From: DASUPK01 sp963744105
GTDB taxonomy: Bacteria; Actinomycetota; Thermoleophilia; Solirubrobacterales; 70-9
Direction: 5' to 3'
Assembly (NCBI GenBank): GCA_963744105.1
Contig: CAVUSJ010000001.1
Span: 1 to 64,000, forward strand
Length of the DNA: 64,000 nt
Positions 60,976 through 64,000 of the stretch are shown piece by piece. Numbering within the stretch: the stretch's first letter is position 1; each line of letters opens with the position of its first letter. The notes under the pieces are model-generated. The model saw only the letters and a list, made by a program, of their open reading frames with translations. It did no database searches and was not told the DNA's origin. A program made the translations under genes and the position numbers.

Positions 60976-62570
60976 GGCGGACCGGGCTCATAATCGCCGG
61001 CCTGCTGCTCGCCGCGATGCTGATCGCACTGCCCGCGATCGGCTCCAACGGCACGAGCGGCACCTACCTGGTCCGGGCGTACTTCGACAACGGCTCGTTC
61101 GTGGTGTCGGGGGAGCAGGTGCGGGTTGCCGGCGCGACCGTCGGGACCGTGAAGTCGGTCGACGTCTCGAACAACGACGAGATCGCGAGCAACGAGGGTG
61201 GCCCGCACGCCGTGCCCGGGAAGGCCGTCGTCGTCATGGAGATCGACAACTCGGGATTCAAGGACTTCCGCCAGGACGCCAGCTGCCTGATCCGCCCGCA
61301 GTCGCTGATCGGCGAGAAGTACATCGATTGCACGCCGACCCAGCCGCGCGCCCCCGGCACGCCGCTGCCGCCGCCCCTGCAGCAGATCCCGGACGGCCAG
61401 CAGGGGAGCGGCGAATACCTCCTGCCGCTGGAGAACAACGGCAAGACCATCGATCTCGACCTGATTCAGAACATCCAGCGGCTCCCGTACAACCAGCGCT
61501 TCAGGCTGATCCTCAACGACCTCGGCGCGGGACTCGCGGGCCGCGGCCAGGACCTCGGCGAGGTGATCGACCGTGCCAACCCGGCGCTCCGCCAGACCGA
61601 TCGCGTCCTGGCGATCCTCGCCCAGCAGAACCAGCAGCTCGCCAGCCTGGCGAGCAACGGCGACGCGGTGCTGAAGCCGCTCGCCGACAACCGCACACAC
61701 ATCACCGGTTTCTTCCACAACGCCGCGATCGCCGGACAGGCCACCGCCGAGCGCAGCCCGGCGCTCGAGGAGAGCCTGCGGAAGTTCCCGGCCACGCTCC
61801 ACCAGGTCCGCCTGACCATGACGAAGCTGAAGAGCTTCGCCGACCAGGGCACGCCGCTCTTCACCGACCTGAACCGGGCCGCGCCGGGCCTGAGCAAGGC
61901 GACGATCAACCTGCCGTCGTTCGCCCGCCTGGGGATCCCGGCCCTCACCTCCCTCGGCAACGCCGCGCAGACCGCGGGCCCGAAGCTCGCCGCCTCCGAC
62001 GGCCTGCTCACCGACCTGGCCGCGACGGCCAGCAGCTCCGTGCCGGTCGGCACCAACTTCTCCGCGCTCCTCGACACGTTCGAGAAGACCCAGGGCTTCC
62101 AGAGCCTGATGAACTTCATCTACAACACGACCGGCTCGGTCAACGGCTTCGACTCCTACGGCCACTTCCAGCGGTCGAACCTGCAGCTCTCCACCTGCGT
62201 CGAGATCGTCGCCACCCCGGCCGGCGGCTGTGAGGCGTTCTTCGGCGCCAACGGCGGCGGCACGACCGGCACCACCACCAAGAAAAAGAAGAAGAAGAAG
62301 GCGAGCGCGAAGGTTCACTCGAACTCGCCAATCCCACCGGTGAACGTGCCGAACCTGCAGCAGCTGATCCCGCAGCTCGTGCCGCCGGATGCGACCAGGC
62401 CGAACGACTCGGGCTCGGGCTCCGGCTCGTCCACGGGCTCTGACTCCGGCACCACCACGACGACCCCCGACAGCCAGAGCCAGCAGGGCGGCCAGCAGAC
62501 GGGCGATCAGACCGTCTCGATGCGGCAGGCCTCGATGTTCCTGCAGTTCCTCCTGGGAGGCGGAGCGTGA
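60972..62570 (+). CDS. Mce-family protein 2
   Basis: 532 aa, ATGA overlap with the preceding gene. N-terminal TM (about 5-24) and the MCE domain (YLVRAYFDNGSFVVSGEQVRVAGATVGTVKSVDV ... LIGEKYIDCTP). A helical needle region follows. Near residue 437 there is a run of seven Lys, then a Ser/Gly/Thr/Gln-rich low-complexity linker and a hydrophobic C-terminus (MFLQFLLGGGA). The Lys run is encoded by an AAG/AAA tract at 62280-62300. Confidence 0.92.
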   Translation: MRRTGLIIAGLLLAAMLIALPAIGSNGTSGTYLVRAYFDNGSFVVSGEQVRVAGATVGTVKSVDVSNNDEIASNEGGPHAVPGKAVVVMEIDNSGFKDFRQDASCLIRPQSLIGEKYIDCTPTQPRAPGTPLPPPLQQIPDGQQGSGEYLLPLENNGKTIDLDLIQNIQRLPYNQRFRLILNDLGAGLAGRGQDLGEVIDRANPALRQTDRVLAILAQQNQQLASLASNGDAVLKPLADNRTHITGFFHNAAIAGQATAERSPALEESLRKFPATLHQVRLTMTKLKSFADQGTPLFTDLNRAAPGLSKATINLPSFARLGIPALTSLGNAAQTAGPKLAASDGLLTDLAATASSSVPVGTNFSALLDTFEKTQGFQSLMNFIYNTTGSVNGFDSYGHFQRSNLQLSTCVEIVATPAGGCEAFFGANGGGTTGTTTKKKKKKKASAKVHSNSPIPPVNVPNLQQLIPQLVPPDATRPNDSGSGSGSSTGSDSGTTTTTPDSQSQQGGQQTGDQTVSMRQASMFLQFLLGGGA

Positions 62571-64000
62571 GGGGCGGGCGCGTCGGCAGCCTGGCAGCCA
62601 GCCCGACGCTCGTCGGGGCCGTGACCGTGCTCGTGGTCGTCGTCGCGGTCTTCCTCTCCTACCAGGCCAATAACGGCCTGCCGTTCGTCCCCACCTACAA
62701 GCTCTCCGCCGAGCTGCCCAACGCCGACACCCTCGTGCCCGGCAACGAGGTGCGGATCGGCGGCGTCCGGGTGGGGCAGATCAAGACGGTTGAGCCCGTG
62801 ACGGTCAACGACGCTCCCTGCCCCAATGACCCGACCCGCCAGTGCACGAGCGACGTGGCCAAGGTCAGCATGGAGCTCAACAAGGACATCCAGCCGCTGC
62901 CGGAGAACTCGACCATCGTCGTCCGGTCGAAGTCCGCCCTCGGGCTCAAGTACCTCGAGCTCAACCGAGGCAACTCCACCAAGGGTTTCGAGCCCGGCGC
63001 GACGATTCCGCTGACCGCCGCGCGGCCTGAGCCGGTCGAGATCGACCAGGTCTTCAACATGTTCGACGACCCGACCCGGGTCGCCATCCAGCAGAACCTG
63101 CTCGAGTTCGGCAACGCGCTGGCGGGGCGCGGGCCGGACCTGAACGAGGCGATCGGGCAGCTCAAGCCGCTCGTCCAGGTGCTGACGCCGGTCATGCGGA
63201 ACCTGGCCGACCCAAACACCGGCCTCGGCAACTTCGTCTCCTCGCTCTCGGCCACCGCGGCCGAGGTCGCGCCGGTGGCCCAGATCCAGGGACAGCTGTT
63301 CGCCGACCTCGACACCACGTTCGCGGCGTTGGCACGGGTGTCGCGGCCGTTCATCCAGGAGTCGATCTCGCGCTCGCCGGCTGCAGAGGACACCGCGATC
63401 GCGACCCTGCCCACGATCCGGCCCTTCCTGGCCAACACGACGAAGCTGTTCGCGGAGCTCCGACCCGGCTTCCACGCCATCGCGCCGGTTCAGAAGGACC
63501 TCGGGAATTCGATCACCAACGGAGTCAAGGCGCTCGCCCTGGCGCCCGCCTTCAACGCCCAGCTCGACCCGACCGCGCAGTCTCTCCTCAACCTGGCCAA
63601 TGACCCGGCCTCGGTGCAGGGCGTCCAGTACCTGACCCAGTTCAACAACGCCCTCGGCCCGCCGCTCAGCTTCATCACCCCGGCCCAGTCGGTCTGCAAC
63701 TACGCCTCGATCCTGTTCAGCAACGCAGCCAGCCTGGCGAGCTACAACGACGGCGTCGCGAACGGCCAGCGATTCATCGTGCTCCAGCCCCCGCTGGCGC
63801 CGGGCAGCGCGATCGGGCCGAGCTCCGCGCCGGCCAACGGCCAGGGCGGCCTCGCGACCAACTTCCTCCACTACAACCCGTATCCGAACACGGCGTCCCC
63901 GGGTCAGACGCGTGAGTGCGAGGCGGGGAACGAGGGCTTCCCTGGCGGGGTGACCATCGGCAACGTCCCGGGCAACCAGGGCATCCACACCTCCGGCCAG
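62567..64000 (+). CDS. Mce-family protein 3 (3' end outside window)
   Basis: 478 codons visible from a GTG start that overlaps the previous stop. N-terminal TM (about 14-34), MCE domain (YKLSAELPNADTLVPGNEVRIGGVRVGQIKTVEP ... LGLKYLELNRG) and helical region. The VEIDQVFNMFDDPTR stretch parallels VDLDQLFNTFRGPER of Mce protein 1. The operon clearly continues past the window. Confidence 0.92.
   Translation, partial: MRGGRVGSLAASPTLVGAVTVLVVVVAVFLSYQANNGLPFVPTYKLSAELPNADTLVPGNEVRIGGVRVGQIKTVEPVTVNDAPCPNDPTRQCTSDVAKVSMELNKDIQPLPENSTIVVRSKSALGLKYLELNRGNSTKGFEPGATIPLTAARPEPVEIDQVFNMFDDPTRVAIQQNLLEFGNALAGRGPDLNEAIGQLKPLVQVLTPVMRNLADPNTGLGNFVSSLSATAAEVAPVAQIQGQLFADLDTTFAALARVSRPFIQESISRSPAAEDTAIATLPTIRPFLANTTKLFAELRPGFHAIAPVQKDLGNSITNGVKALALAPAFNAQLDPTAQSLLNLANDPASVQGVQYLTQFNNALGPPLSFITPAQSVCNYASILFSNAASLASYNDGVANGQRFIVLQPPLAPGSAIGPSSAPANGQGGLATNFLHYNPYPNTASPGQTRECEAGNEGFPGGVTIGNVPGNQGIHTSGQ

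Noticed and set aside
1..64000. CRISPR arrays, riboswitches, rRNA genes or insertion sequences
   Set aside because: No regularly spaced repeats, recognisable aptamer cores, rRNA segments or transposase genes were seen on reading both strands.

Overview
The window is a very GC-rich, gene-dense stretch of bacterial chromosome with long stop-free antisense frames, many GTG starts and frequent 4-base gene overlaps. Mce proteins, a DevS-like GAF/HisKA_3 kinase, an M28-like membrane peptidase, an actinobacterial-type acetone carboxylase with a DUF3556 protein, and two secreted sulfatases point to a soil actinobacterium, most likely of the class Thermoleophilia (Solirubrobacterales). That placement is inference from gene content only.

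Layout. 0-8.3 kb: a leftward operon (M28-like peptidase, acetoacetyl-CoA synthetase, fatty acid desaturase cut by the window edge), an SRAP protein, a chimeric membrane/receiver protein, a sulfatase and five tRNAs (Leu-CAA, Leu-UAG, Trp, Gly, Pro). 8.3-21.4 kb: an accreted accessory region on the 3' end of tRNA-Pro. A 47-bp copy of the tRNA 3' half at 12.6 kb bounds a 4.25-kb island (Vps62-like protein, neutral ceramidase, SnoaL-like protein). An ABC exporter (ATPase plus two FtsX-type permeases) follows. A 21-bp direct repeat ending in the same tRNA 3' sequence then brackets a 5.5-kb module (Dyp peroxidase, DUF1622 protein, MMPL transporter, class II aldolase). No integrase is left in any of these modules.

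21.4-39.3 kb: an OpuAC-type binding protein translationally coupled to a second MMPL transporter; a phosphodiester glycosidase; a TetR regulator divergent from a secreted protein, with a readable promoter and two tandem operator palindromes; a signalling block (NarL-type regulator, convergent GAF-GAF kinase, CHASE-GGDEF cyclase, MEDS/ATPase protein); a GH25 lysozyme; and a leftward operon of sulfatase, CoA-transferase and FMN-dependent 2-hydroxyacid oxidase. 39.3-49.0 kb: acetone carboxylase, with the alpha and gamma subunits fused in one chain, followed by DUF3556 and FAD-oxidoreductase genes, then a frameshifted degenerate EAL gene and a gene remnant. Acetone carboxylase would make acetoacetate, and the acetoacetyl-CoA synthetase at the left end could activate it.

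49.2-55.7 kb: a 6.5-kb element integrated in tRNA-Glu(CTC), bounded by 26-bp direct repeats. It encodes a tyrosine integrase, an AlpA/Xis-like protein, an XRE regulator, a lone phage terminase large subunit and several small zinc-finger or membrane proteins. No portal, capsid or tail gene is present, so it looks like a phage satellite or a heavily reduced prophage. 55.7-64 kb: a class A penicillin-binding protein, a secreted trypsin-like protease, an ArsR-type regulator and the start of an mce operon (three Mce genes, the last cut by the window edge).

The strongest leads are the tRNA-Pro accretion array with its integrase-less modules, the terminase-bearing tRNA-Glu element, the alpha-gamma acetone carboxylase fusion, the binding protein coupled to an MMPL transporter, and the TetR double operator.
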